Below, piece after piece: positions 1-11,332 of a stretch of DNA of 64,000 nt (its first letter is position 1; every line of letters begins with the position of its first letter). Both the position numbers and the translations under genes were made by a program. The stretch covers positions 1 through 64,000 of the forward strand of contig JAGYXB010001103.1 in the NCBI GenBank assembly GCA_022495005.1. The letters are read 5' to 3'. The stretch is from Rhyacophila brunnea (lineage: Eukaryota; Arthropoda; Insecta; Trichoptera; Rhyacophilidae). The notes under the pieces were generated by a model. The model made no database searches. It saw nothing but the letters and a program-made list of their open reading frames with translations, and was not told the origin of the DNA.

Positions 1-3000
1 CACATTATTGGTATGGAAATGTCAATATTTGGGCATCGGAATTTGTGTTAACCATTGATTGTTTCAGCAAAAAATTTTGTTTAATGTTTAGTATGGTGCT
101 ATAAGTGATTTAATAAAGTTCCAAAGGAGAAGGAAGGATGTTAAACTAGGACGATATCGACATGAACATTTATATACCTACTGGATGACAAGAATTATTA
201 ACCTCAAATTTGACAGAACCATTGGATTGAAACATACTATGTGGATGTAACACCAAATCAATTGGACAGCTGGATGAACCTTATTATGGAATGGAGTTTA
301 CAAAAGGTCCTTTCGTTCCATTTCTATATTGTGAATAATTAATAATTTCTATATCTCGAATAAAATCATTATCGGGTCTTTCATTTTAGTCGGCAGTCGC
401 GCTGTCATCGATTATTTGAGTGATTTATTTTCATTCTTGTTAAAATTTGACACTAAATTATTCTGAATTCATTTCTTCTTAATTATTAACTTTCTATTCA
501 TTTTATTTTGCTATTACAATTAATTATTTGCGACGGTAGAATACATTTATTTCGGATAATATGTTTTTACATTGTTTTTCTTACTTGTTTGACAGTTCGA
601 TATTAGTTTTTTCAAATCTGTTCTTTTTATAATGTAGACAATTGAAATTATTAATTTCGCGTCCATTATTGATAAAATTGAAATAACCTTTCGTTCATTG
701 AAATAAATTTAGTCATTTTTAATTCCTATTCAATTATTCATATTCCAAATTGATTTCTGGGTAAAACTTTAAACGTCAAGCGCGCTTACATTTGCAGTCG
801 ATAGATGACACCTTCATAGAATTTATTTGAAATATTTAATTTCAAGATTCTGTTCTTTCGTAAGAATGATTATTTATTATACATAAATAATTATTTTTAC
901 AGGTGAATATTTTTTAATAAAATTTTCCTTCTTAATTCCTTTATAAAACTTCCGTCTACATATTTTTTTGAATCAATTTAATTTTTTCTCTCCTGTCAAT
1001 CCTTTCTAATTTAAAGACATATTTTTTTTTAAAGCTTTTTGATTTCATTCTAGATGCTTTCACTCAACTATATGCAACTTTCCGTCCTCTCCTAATTTTT
1101 TAAAAGCATATAAGCTAACATTAATTAATATCTTTAAATTCTTTTTTTCTCTTTTCAAATCCTAGCAATCAGCTATTTATTATTCATAAACATTCAATTT
1201 ACTTTCACTTAAATTATTAATTACATTCTTTTTGATTTTGCAATTTTTTTTGGATAAATAAAAAAAAAAAAATTATTATTTAAGAATTTTCTATATACGT
1301 GTTGCATACATGTTAATTTTGAATTTGGTAAAATATTTCCATTCATGTATAGTTGTTAAATGATATAATTAAATTTTTCTTTGAGTATTAAAATATTTTT
1401 CTTTCAAATACAATCTTGAATGGATATTTAATTACATTTACATTTGAACTAACTAAATTATTTTTTCTTTCAATTTAACTTGAATTTAATAATTGATTAT
1501 TTTTTTTGCTTGTTCACCATGCTTATTTCAATGGGCAAATTTTTCTTTAAAAATGCTGATATTTTAATTTATTATCAACTATGTTTGAAACTTTTAGGAG
1601 TTGTCAAACCTTCATTCATTATGACACACACTCTGTCAAATATTTTTTCTTTTATTATTATGGAAAGGTGTGTTTCCGTGCTAATGACACTCAACAAATT
1701 ATTTTGAATTTTGTCAGGGCCGCATTTTAATAATGCCTATTTATTAATATTCAATTTTGTCGTGAAGGAATTTTGTACTGTTTTGTCTTTTGTCTATTAC
1801 ACACCTCAGATATTTATAAATTATAATTATTATTTTTGCTCTTTTACAAGCTTCTTTTTTGGATTGATTTTCTTTTTATCGAATTAATTATCGCAAATTT
1901 TATATATATATTATGTCATTGAGTAATATTTTCTATTATAAAATTCTATATTTCTTTATTTCAATTTCTTTGTGAATTTTTACTCACCTATGGTAAACCA
2001 TTTCAGTTACTGACTTCTTTCCTGCACATGGCAATACACCCTTGTTCCGGTGAACGTCCATCGCAAAGGTGGTGGTTGCAGACCTTTCGGGAAGGAGGCC
2101 TACTCAATTCATACCACACAAACAGCATCTGGACCAACTTTTGGTAAACAAGCATAGTTCTAAAATCCACCATAGTGCCAGGATGAGAGTTATGGTGTTC
2201 CCGGAAGACGCAACCGCTGTCTTGGCGTTTGGAAGGGCCTGTCAGTTTAGCTACCTAGTGATAAAACACCTATATTTAAAATTACCTACAATTGTCTAAT
2301 TAAGTACATCGCGCTGGGGATCATGTGATCTTTATTTATACCAGTTGCCTTTGTACTTGATTTTGCGTGACGGTTTTGTTTGCTATTTTTATTATATATT
2401 TTTTTTATTGATTGTAGTGATTGGTTATACTTGTTCTGTCAATGTATCTTTGTCGGTACAGGCTGCGGGGAGATTTTATTATTATTTGTTGGCTGCTAGC
2501 TCCTTGGAAGTCGTGGGAACTGAAGGTGTCTCACTACTGTCCGGTGTGTTTTAGTGATCCGGGGTGCTGAAGATGTTCCTCGGACGCGTCTGATTTTTTT
2601 TCTCTAGCAGTCAACCCTCTTGGTATTTGGGTTGAACTATCGGTACTGAAGGCGGTTCCGGTAGTCCCCTCTCTTTTTGGCGTTGGAATCTGCCGCTGAT
2701 TGTGTGGATTCCACCGCACTCTGATGTTTATGGTGATGGTGAGTTGGCAGGCGTGATGCGAATAATAGAAGCGATCGTCTGTCAACACTGATGATGTTGT
2801 GCAGCGGCCTGGACTGTATGAAGGAAATCAACCTACTTATCGAAATTCCTTGAGGGAAGAAAGTGGACGTTATTATACGATCTCTTTAGCCTTTCATTTT
2901 TTTTATTTTTGTGCAGCTCCAACTTGAATGTCGGACCAGTTGCGAACCATGTTGTTCTTTTAATTACATTTAGCTTCCGATGTGATCATGGGTTCCTTGC

Positions 3001-4678
3001 CGTTGTTTGCTTTCGCGCGGCGTTCTTTTAGCTTCATGTTTTCTTATGCATCCGGGCCACGCCTCTTTTGGGTTTCCGCCTTGGGCTCTCTCGTCCTTGG
3101 GTTGGAGACACCGAGAACCAAGGGAGATTGGGCATCGGATGAGGGGTCTCTTGCTTTGCGAGGTTGAGTTGATCTCGGGGTCCGCGGTGTGGTAATTTTA
3201 TCTAGTATTAAGTTTGGCCAGTTTAGTTCTAGCGTAGTCTTGAAGTAAGAATCGCGTATCCAGGGCTGGACGAATACCTCGCAACGCAATCGTAGATCTT
3301 AAATTAGTATACTAAAGTCATCGATTAATTTTAACTTTACATTTTGTACTAGGAATTCTTTTCTAGCTTAGTTTCCTCCTTGTTCGCGTTATTTTATTTG
3401 TGGGAGCGCTGCTTGGGATCCGGATCATGGCTTGGAATACCATCACACGTCATTTGTTTCCTACAGGCTTAACAGAGAATCCACATCACAGCTGTTGGTT
3501 GTTAGCCACGCTGTTATTTTTATTCAGATTAGACATCTGAGAGTAGTATATTTTAGTAATGTTCTTTTTAAATGTTCGGACGGTGCTTGACGCACAGTAT
3601 TTATTACTTTCCGATAGACTCGCCCTCACGCAAAACCAAACTGGCACTCATTGATTATTAATTATTATTATGTTATTTGTTCGAACCAGGTTGGTGAATT
3701 TATTGTATTTATTATTTTTTATTATGTATACTTGCCAAAAACCACGGCATATACGATTGAGAATTTATATCTTTTGCTTTGTGCACTTTATAACTTTTGC
3801 CAACTATTAAAGGTTCATCTTTTTTTTAATAACTTAATATCATTTGAAATCAATTTATTAAATCATTCACTGATCTATTATTATTTTCAACTTAATTACT
3901 CAATGCTTATATTATTACTCAAATTATAGAAGCAATTTTAATTTCTTGAATATAATTCTATTAATTACTTTATTATACTATCTCTGCAATTTTATCAATT
4001 AATGAATTGAATTAAATTTCTTGAACTAAAATATTAATTCCTTTATATACAATATATTTTTATTATACCATTTCATATATTATTATTATCTGAGGTGCAT
4101 TTATGTAAATTTTTTGGCTATTATTTCAATTTTTTATACTGATATCAAATCTTTTCAAACTAATAATTATTATACAACTCTTCCTATCTTTTTGGAAGCC
4201 TTATCTAAATCAATTCTTATATATTCTAAATATTGCAGTTTTACACTGCTGGGTTGAATCCCCACTATTTGTTATGATGTGAATTATCTGTGATAAATTA
4301 TAATATTTTATATATTTCTATATACACGAGCTTGGGTGTTTTTATATTTATTAGATCTTTTTCAAAATTTATAAATTATTGGTGGACCGGTTAGGTAGGG
4401 TAAATCTACGAGACCTCTCCCAGCTCTTCACTCTTCAGCAAATAATCTTCTTCGTTTTTTTGGATTCTTCATAAGCCTCTCCCTCTGTCACCAAATAACA
4501 GAGTGGAAATATCATCTATATGTCTCCTTCGCTTCGCCTGTAGCCGCGCTATCTCTAAGCATGCCGTCCATGATGCCCAACCCCTGGGAGGATTGATGCT
4601 ATCTGAAGACCCCCCCGAGAAGTTGACAGTCGAAGTCCTCGCTATGGCTTGTCCTTCTCTTACCGAGGTTGGAGGTAA
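1..4678. other. Gene-free AT-rich, T-skewed region
   Basis: No coding region or repeat family seen elsewhere in the window is recognised here. From about 360 to 2000 and again from 3650 to 4400 the + strand is visibly T-rich rather than merely AT-rich, with many T runs and few matching A runs. A more balanced patch lies at about 2030-3600, with short open frames (for example 2069-2299, 76 codons) that match no family I know. This could be decayed transposon or intron sequence; I cannot tell which. Confidence 0.5.
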
Positions 4679-5357
4679 TGTCATGTTATTTTATAACATA
4701 ACACACTAAGTCAAGGAAGTCTTTACGAGGGCAACACTACGCAAAAGTACGACCGGATCGCGCCTGCGCACGGGATAGTTTGTACGGAGTTCGTGACACT
4801 ATTTCCGGCGCTATCGGAGCTAGCGGGCTTTTTACACAAAGGCGAAGCAGGAGTCGCGCTCTCAGTCCTGATCGTTCGAAGGAAGCAGACGTCTTGGCCA
4901 GTTCCGAGCCTCGGGCCCTGGGCACAGGGCTTTCGATTTCCTGACGTTTTGGAGACGTGGACGATGATCATCTGAAGGACGTCCCCCCCACGCCAGGAGA
5001 TCGGAGTAACTCAACGGTCCCCACACGTTTGAAGACGCACTCCTCGATTCCGTCCTGGAAGGAATCGAGGGCAGCGAAAAGGCTGGAGAGCCTTTTGTGT
5101 GATCGGTATTTATTGTTATTTTATGTTACGGTCCACCGACCGAACTAGTCTTTGTTTCGAATTAGCTTTTGGATTTTTGTTCTAATTTATTTAAATATTG
5201 TATCGCATTAGGTGCTCGTGAATCACTTAAGTAATTATACACTTTTATACACTGTAGCCCGCAAGTTATCTTATTTATTAATATACAATTGTTGAAATTT
5301 CTCTACTTGCTTTTCATTTAATTTTCCTTATCACAATTGTCTCTATGCATCAACATA
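4679..5357 (+). repeat. Candidate long terminal repeat of an LTR retrotransposon
   Basis: The stretch opens with TGTCATGTTATTTTATAACA, an AT palindrome beginning TGT, and closes at ...ATCAACA, so it has the TG...CA form of an LTR. Five bases later comes TGGCGCTCAAACCGAGAT, which resembles the TGGCGC... tRNA primer-binding sites that follow 5' LTRs of insect retrotransposons. The first 470 bases are much richer in GC than the flanks and the last 200 are AT-rich, as in many LTRs. No second LTR, gag or pol frame is visible, so if real this is a 5' LTR with a truncated leader. The call rests on form alone. Confidence 0.3.
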
Positions 5358-5362
5358 GAGTG

Positions 5363-5380
5363 GCGCTCAAACCGAGATAT
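5363..5380 (+). other. Possible tRNA primer-binding site
   Basis: TGGCGCTCAAACCGAGAT lies five bases past the proposed LTR end. The TGGCGC start is common in primer-binding sites of retroelements. About 260 bases of possible leader follow before the sequence changes character. No other copy is present to compare. Confidence 0.25.
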
Positions 5381-5529
5381 TTATATTTATCCCATTTATT
5401 ATGCCTTTTTATTAATCTAGGAACCTACACGAATGAGTATAGTAACCGGACAGGTAACTGAGGTCTTAGAGGTAATAAGTCAAACCACCCACGACCCTGC
5501 ATCCCATTTCCCCGAGTCTCATGCTTATT

Positions 5530-5610
5530 CCTATATCCCCAAACCTATCCCTATCCTATATCCCTATCCTACATTCCCATCCATACCTATTCCTTACCCC
5601 CAATAAATAA
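5530..5610 (+). repeat. Degenerate CCCTAT-type simple repeat
   Basis: A C/T-rich run made of variants of CCTATCCCTAT and CCCATCC, separated from the surrounding AT-rich DNA by composition. It is a short, imperfect simple-sequence tract and not a telomere array of any standard unit. Confidence 0.5.
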
Positions 5611-6064
5611 TTACGTGACACATCCTACTTAATTACGATAATTTACACTAGTAGGTCATACATCAAAATAAATGCCTATCAAAATGCGTTATTTTTGACT
5701 ATCGGTTTTCATGTCATACATTCAAATCATGGAATCATTAATTACTTAATAATTATATGTTTAATACTACAATATTTAGATAGTGTTTGTATGTTTTTAA
5801 AATTCGATTAAACCCTGCCCAATCCAAGCCATAGTAGACAATTATAGTCAAAACATATTCTTCTATCTATAAAATATTTAAATTTATGTATGGTTTAATT
5901 GTCCACGTCCATGATTGAAAAACTCCAACTTATTGGATTGTCGGATCGATTTTTGAAGCTATTCGGGAGTTATTTTAGGAACCGTCAACAATTCGTATCG
6001 TACGTATCAGACACAGACCTTTTACACATTTTCTGGTGTCCCTCAGGGCTCAAACTTAGGGCCG

Positions 6065-7069
6065 TTGCTGTTCACGATTTTTATAAATGACATAGCATTG
6101 GTAATAAAAAATGATATGTTTTTGTTGTTCGCTGATGACTTGAAACTCTTTTTGGAAGTTGTCACCTTGGACGATTGTTGTCAGCTCCAACTTGATATAG
6201 ATAATATATTAGATTGGGGCAGGCGTAACAAACTAGAATTCAATATTGATAAATGCAATCTTTTGTCGTTTACCAGAGCCTCAAAAGTGTTGTTTTTCCA
6301 ATACTCGATGCATGGCAGAGTTCTGTCACGAATATCATCTGTAAGGGATCTTGGCATTACGTTTGAGAGTAGACTGACATTTATTAGCCATATAGTTACC
6401 ATTTGTAACAAGGCGCTTAAAATGTTGGGCTTCGTCATGCGTACTTCTCGGGTCTTTTCGGATGTTACGGCATTAAAACATGTATTTAATTCTTTAGTTC
6501 GAAGCAGACTTGAGAGTGGGTCTATTGTTTGGGCACCGCATCAGTTGAAGTATGGCCTTATGGTGGAGAGGGTTCAGAAGAAATTCTTGAGACACCTTTA
6601 CTTGAGGTTGTATGGATACTATCCGTGGCTTTATCCAACTGACTTTCTGTCTCATGAAGCCCACCAAAGCGGGCGAGCGGGGCACTCGCTCATTTTTGAA
6701 ATTGGGGCGGTGAATCACCAGCAATACAATAGAAGGTACACAGTGTATGACGAATATAACGCCTTATATATAAATACGTCATGCTTACATACTGCAGTCT
6801 GCAATTTAGAAGAAATCTTTATTTAGCTATGCATTTTTTTCGACTTAAGAACTCTGCCATTCTGGGCAGTGTTGACCTGTATGTCCCTGATAACTAGAAA
6901 TAGAGAACATCAGTTGTTTATTCTCCCAAGGTGCAGAACCAACCTGCCACTGGTAATGCCAATTGAGAGGGCGATAACTATGTTCAACGAAATTGCTTCG
7001 GGTGTTGATATATTCCACCTACGTGAAGATGAGTATAGGTGGACGTTGTTTTATAAATTATTAAAATAG
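6065..7069 (+). pseudogene. Reverse transcriptase C-terminal part, broken (LINE copy 1)
   Basis: The frame carries the LLFADDLKLF motif near its start, in which the two aspartates are catalytic metal ligands of the polymerase, followed by the thumb and C-terminal region (LVRSRLESGSIVWAPHQ, VQKKFLRHLYLRLYGYYPWLYPTDF). Motifs before FADD lie in a different frame upstream (from 5899), so there is a frameshift near 6060. At 6659 an inserted block disrupts the C-terminus, and the last part of the protein (RNREHQLFILPRCRTNLPLVMPIERAITMFNEIASGVDIF) resumes in another frame ending at 7069. The family reverse-transcribes its own RNA at a nicked target; this copy cannot encode a working enzyme. Confidence 0.85.
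6659..6776. other. Block of about 118 bases inserted in LINE copy 1
   Basis: In the longer LINE copy, GACTTTCT runs on to CATGCTTACATACTGCAG within nine bases in an open frame. Here roughly 118 bases intervene, beginning GTCTCATGAAGCCCACC and ending AAATACGTC. The block is not found elsewhere in the window, and I see no clear terminal repeats. It is an insertion into copy 1 and not a deletion from copy 2, because copy 2 keeps the reading frame. Confidence 0.7.
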
Positions 7070-7526
7070 GGTCTGCTTAACTCATCCGGTGTACTTCCTT
7101 CTACCTATCTAATTTATAATTTTTGTATGTACACATTTCTACTGTTTAATAACTAACTATTTATCTCTATACTGATCTATCTCTTTTTTATGTAATATTG
7201 TTTTATATTTCTTTGTTTCTAAATGTCATGTTGTGGACGTCTTAAAATTATAATTTGTAATGTCCACATTATGTTAAAAATAAATAAATTGAAACTGAAA
7301 ATTGAAATTGAATTAATTGCATAATTTCAGATATTTTTTTATAGATAGAATTTTTTTTTTGACTATTGTCTACCATGGCTAGATTGGGCAGGGTTTAATT
7401 GAATTTTAAAACAACACTATCTTATACATTGCAGCCTTGGTTCAATAAAAGCAAATATATTTGACTGGCAAAGTTTAGATTGCATTATATTGGATTTTAA
7501 CAGCCTACCTCCACCCTTCGGCACTG

Positions 7527-8026
7527 CTATCTATGAAATATTATTTACAGGAAATGAAATAAATAACAATAATATTATATTATGTTTACCTCCGTTTAAC
7601 ACTGCAACATCAACAATGTCTTACAAAATGGCAATTATAATGGCATAATGGTGTGAATGTCACAGATCAAATTCTTGAGTTGCGTGCAAGTTTATTTTAA
7701 AAAAATCTCACCAATCATTTTTTTATTATATAGCAACAATATTATTCAAAAGTAAACATTCATTCTATTAATAGCATACACATTATAAATGCAAATATAT
7801 TCTGTCATCACATCACATAAAATTAAAATACATAATAATATAATATAATACTTACATAGCGAGATGACAATCTAATATTTTGTTACCTAGTATATAAGTT
7901 GTCAGCTGAGTGTGGGCGCCACATGCGAACATTTTTGACATATCATTCAATACTTTTTATACTGGGATGAGCTTAGTTCTATATTTGAATACCGGACGAT
8001 TTGTGATGGTACATAATATATCCTAT
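7527..8026. other. AT-rich spacer between two hAT-1 copies
   Basis: No open frame or recognised repeat. The bases just after the first hAT-1 copy (CTATCTAT) and those around the second (TATCCTAT and ATATCTAT) are similar, which may reflect a shared target preference. Confidence 0.5.
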
Positions 8027-8556
8027 CAGTGGCGAAGGGTGGAGGTAGGCTGTTAAGATCCGCCATAAATAGTGCATACTAAACTTTATCAGTCATGTGT
8101 ATTTGTTTTCATTGAAATAAGACTACAATTTACGGATGGTGTTGGTAAGTTTTTAAAATTCAATTATATTAAATCCTGCGAAACAAAGCTATAATAGATA
8201 CTCAAGAAATACTCGTCCGTCAATAAAATATCTAAAATTATTCAATTAAATCATACATTAGGTATGTATGGTACTTTGAATACCTATTTTATAGATATAA
8301 CAATATGTTGTATCTATTATAGTTATAGGTTTAGGCAAGGTGCAAAAAGTGTGCACAATTTTGTCTTATTGCCCAAAATATACCAAAACTAATATGGTTT
8401 GGTTTAGGCAAGGTTTAATTGATTTTTAAAAAACTAACCAATACCATTTGTAAATTGCAGTCTTAGTTCAATAAAAACAAATACGTATGACTAACAAAGT
8501 TTAGTGTGCACTATTTATTACGGATCTTAACAGCCTACCTCCACCCTTCGCTACTG
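8027..8556. mobile_element. hAT-1 foldback element, copy with both ends
   Basis: Starts CAGTGGCGAAGGGTGGAGG and ends CCACCCTTCGCTACTG, so the termini are inverted repeats. The inverted arms extend well inward: the left arm ...AAACTTTATCAG..., TTTTCATTGAA matches, reversed, the right arm TTCAATAAAAACAAATACG... ACAAAGTTTAG. There is no open frame, so it is non-autonomous. The flanks TATCCTAT and ATATCTAT resemble each other but are not a clean duplication. Confidence 0.85.
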
Positions 8557-8591
8557 ATATCTATAATATTATATTATTCATATTATTATCG

Positions 8592-8900
8592 TGCCATCCC
8601 CTAACGGATGTCGGCCATCATCAGGGCGACCTTAGCTTTATTATCTGCTACCCGGAACAGTGGTTGATCTGCCATCGTACCAATTACTGAGATTCTTAAA
8701 CCACTCTCCGCATAAATTGTCATTTATCTTTGCTTCATGACTAGTTGGGAATGCTGTATGTACTTTTGGCTCTCATAATGTGGACGAGGTACCTACTGTA
8801 GTCTTCTCGCTTTGAGATTACGTAAGACTTTCCCATCCGATTGAGAACGTCAACCACATCTCGAAAGCCTCCACTCTTCGTGAGATCTGCTGGATTAGTA
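8592..8900 (-). pseudogene. Decayed LINE 3' tail, family with WYECSSTELF motif
   Basis: On the - strand this matches, with many changes, the C-terminal coding tail at 18485-18812 and 48926-49331 (left edge GTGCCATCCCCTAACGG, then the reversed ACCCGGAACAG and CTCATAATGTGG... blocks). Frames are broken throughout. It is the oldest of the three copies by divergence. Confidence 0.75.
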
Positions 8901-9218
8901 CCATATTGTGGTATGTACTTATAGGCCATTAAACTGTTACCTACATTGCAATGCCAACTAGAATTTTTACACTTAGGCATTACTTTTTAGTTGAAAATGT
9001 CTGTAAAATTTGTGTAAAATCACAATGATAATAAAAATGACAGCCATTACATGAGTTAGAAAATAGGAAGTACAACTGAACGATTTAAATATTTTTTGTG
9101 GTTTACTAACTTAATGAACCATAAATATATGTTAAAATAACGGTATTTTGAATTTGTTTAAGGGCAGCATTTTTCCTAGATGTGTCTTAAATACCTCGTC
9201 ATCGTTATCGTCATCGTC

Positions 9219-9575
9219 AAATTTAATTCAAATTTATTTATTTTTACATACATTACAAATTATAAATTTAAGACGTTCACAACATGACATTAAAAAAAAA
9301 GAGACAGTATAAAGAATATATAAATATATACAGTACCACAAAAACAGTACGAAAAGTAAAGTAAAAGGTACAAAAATTATAAATTATAAAGCATGGAAGC
9401 AGACCGAATGAGCTAGAGAGGAAGAATTTATAAAACAACGTCCACCTATACTCATCCTCATTCGTCACGTAGCTGGAGTATAATAACAACATCCGAAGCG
9501 ATTTCATTGAACAGAGTTATTGCCCTCCTAATTAGCATCACCAATCGCAGGTTAGTTCTGCTCCTCGTCATCCCA
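9219..9575 (-). mobile_element. Jockey/CR1-like LINE 3' end, diverged copy 3
   Basis: Read on the - strand it gives the end of the LINE protein (NEDEYRWTLFYKF) followed by the 3' untranslated region and an A-rich tail, matching the ends of the copies at 7069 and 31456. It is 5'-truncated and clearly more diverged than those two. The T-rich left edge is the reversed poly(A)-like tail. Confidence 0.8.
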
Positions 9576-9640
9576 AGATTTTCCGAAATGACTAAAGGGT
9601 TCCGCCAATCAAAAAAGGTTTGGAATCACTCATAGATATG
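9576..9640 (-). mobile_element. Possible hAT terminus fragment
   Basis: Reversed, this reads GTGATTCCAAACCTTTTTTG followed by GGAACCC, like the CAGTGGTTCCCAAACCTTTT ends of many insect hAT elements. No opposite end was found nearby. Confidence 0.35.
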
Positions 9641-10110
9641 CCATGTTTGAGTACTAATCACATTTGGATAATCTACTTCTGCAACGGTGCTGTTATGATA
9701 ATATTATTACGATAGCTGGTGGCTCAACAGCGTCTGCCTATTCCTCGTTTCCACCTTCCACCTTCGTATCTCTATTTTTAACTCTACAAAACATTCTGAG
9801 TATTCTTGGATGTGGGAGGAATATTTAAAAGTGGCGGTGCGTGGAAATGGTACGAATAAAGCATCCGTAAAATATCGAAAAATAATAATTTAATACACAA
9901 AACGACTACTGTCTCAGGCGAAAACGATATGTGAACGTCGTATTATAAATCTAACTTCAATGTGCTATGTTAAAAAACGTATTTATAATTCCGTATTCAA
10001 CACATATACAAAAAAAAATTAAGACATGTGTTTCGCTCTCATAGTATTTAAGATAAAAAAATTACCAAGTTTAGTATGAGTATCTACCAGCATGTTTGAA
10101 ATAGTCAATA

Positions 10111-10367
10111 GCCACGTACTGACTGAGTGAGCAGCCTCGCATGGCTGCCTCAGACATTTGCATCGCGAAAATCGCTGCGTGAGGCAGCCGCGCGCACCAC
10201 CTTCGAGCATCGACAAACCGACAACGATTGGATCGGCCGCGGCAACGCTCGGGCGAGGCGGCGCGTGCTTTTGCCTTGGGCGAGTCGCGTACTGACTGAG
10301 CATTTGCCTCGCGAGGCTTTTAAGTATATTATCTATGGCGAGGCTGCTCGCTCAGTCAGTACGCGGC
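10111..10367. mobile_element. GC-rich inverted-repeat MITE of 257 bp
   Basis: The ends are GCCACGTACTGACTGAGTGA on the left and, reversed, GCCGCGTACTGACTGAGCGA on the right; the match continues for about 30 bases into GCAGCCTCGC. The interior holds several direct and reversed copies of GCCTCGC and a partial internal copy of the terminus (TACTGACTGAGCATT). It is far richer in GC than its flanks. TA or a longer AT string borders both ends (AATA left, TAAT right). No coding capacity. Confidence 0.8.
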
Positions 10368-10439
10368 TAATAATTATAATAATTGTAAATCCTAGTTATT
10401 AGTAGATACCGCTATACACCTTTTACAAAATGATAATAT

Positions 10440-10694
10440 CGTCTCTGTTCTGGCAGAACACACTAACCGGAGAATACTAGTTTTGAGTAATTTGACTTTG
10501 AAGCTATTAAAATGTTTGAAATGGTCTATCATGTGAGTTTATTAAGTAATCGTAAAAAGCATGACTTTAAAATAAAGACTGTTTATTTATTAAGAAGGTT
10601 TCCAGACGGTAAAGTTTGAAATAAGGAACATTTTAGTATAACTAACTCAATATTTCATTTTTTCGAATTAGTGTCTTCTGCCAGAACAGTGACG
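10440..10694. mobile_element. CGTCTCTG MITE, copy 1 (4-bp TSD ATAT)
   Basis: Termini CGTCTCTGTTCTGGCAGAA and, reversed, CGTCACTGTTCTGGCAGAA. It is 255 bp long and flanked by ATAT on both sides. It is nearly identical to the copies at 34763 and 35619. Not coding. Confidence 0.9.
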
Positions 10695-10804
10695 ATATAA
10701 ACTATAAAGTCCTCTCTAAGCTGATTAAATTCTTCTCGGTTATATGAATTACTACGTTTATCAAAATTGTATTCATTTCATCATTTTCATCATCAGCGCA
10801 TATA

Positions 10805-11076
10805 TTCTATACACAAGACTACTATCGGCCGCTATCGGAGGCTATCAGGGGTAGTTTATCATATTTATGTATTCAGGTGTTATAAATATTACAATAAGTT
10901 AGCCGTCTAAACTGCCAAAACTATCTATCTCGCTCTACAAGTAACCCAGCCAAGAGAGGTGCTGTTAAAATATAGCACTTATTGTAACAATTACAACTAA
11001 CTTATTTGAACAATTTTAATACCTCAATACATAAATATATCCTCGATAACCATCGATAGCAGCCTTGTGTATAGAA
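10805..11076. mobile_element. TTCTATACACAAG foldback element
   Basis: The ends TTCTATACACAAGACTACT and, reversed, TTCTATACACAAGGCTGCT are inverted repeats, and the inversion continues inward (TATTTATGTATTCAGGTGTT against the reversed right arm). The core holds GGTGCTGTTAAAATATAGCA and CTTATTGTAACAATTAC, shared with the elements at 27733 and 62956. No open frame. Confidence 0.75.
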
Positions 11077-11332
11077 AAAATGAGCAGCGTGGATCAATCC
11101 ATCGCTGAATGAAGTCCTTTCTAAGCTGATTCGATTCCTACCGGTCATATGAATTGATATATTTATTGCTATATTTATCAAAATTGGTAATATTGTATAT
11201 ATATCATTATCATCATCAACCTGAACAAATTCACTGCTGGATAAAGGCCTCTCTTAGCTGATTCCAATCCTCTAGGTCATTTGAATTGCTATAATTATCA
11301 TAGTTGATGATATTATATAATTCCCTATCTAT

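Larger units (their letters stand above)
5902..7312 (+). mobile_element. 5'-truncated Jockey/CR1-like LINE, copy 1
   Basis: It begins inside the reverse transcriptase region and runs to a 3' end of (AAATAAATAAATTGAAA)-like A-rich tail. It is nearly identical over most of its length to the longer copy at 28584-31640. TTAATTG borders both sides (5895-5901 and 7313-7319) and is a plausible short target duplication. The 5' truncation is the usual outcome of target-primed reverse transcription. Relative to the longer copy it has an extra block of about 118 bases and a 16-base deletion. Confidence 0.85.
5782..7526. mobile_element. hAT-1 foldback element, left end lost, split by a LINE
   Basis: The internal arm (TTTTTAAAATTCGATTAAAC... 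CTATCTATAAAATATTTAAA) and the right terminus (...CCTACCTCCACCCTTCGGCACTG) match the hAT-1 family found intact elsewhere in the window. The outer left terminal repeat is absent. The element is interrupted after TTTAATTG by a LINE copy and resumes at TTAATTGCATAATTTCAG, which is contiguous in other copies, so the LINE came later. Confidence 0.8.
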
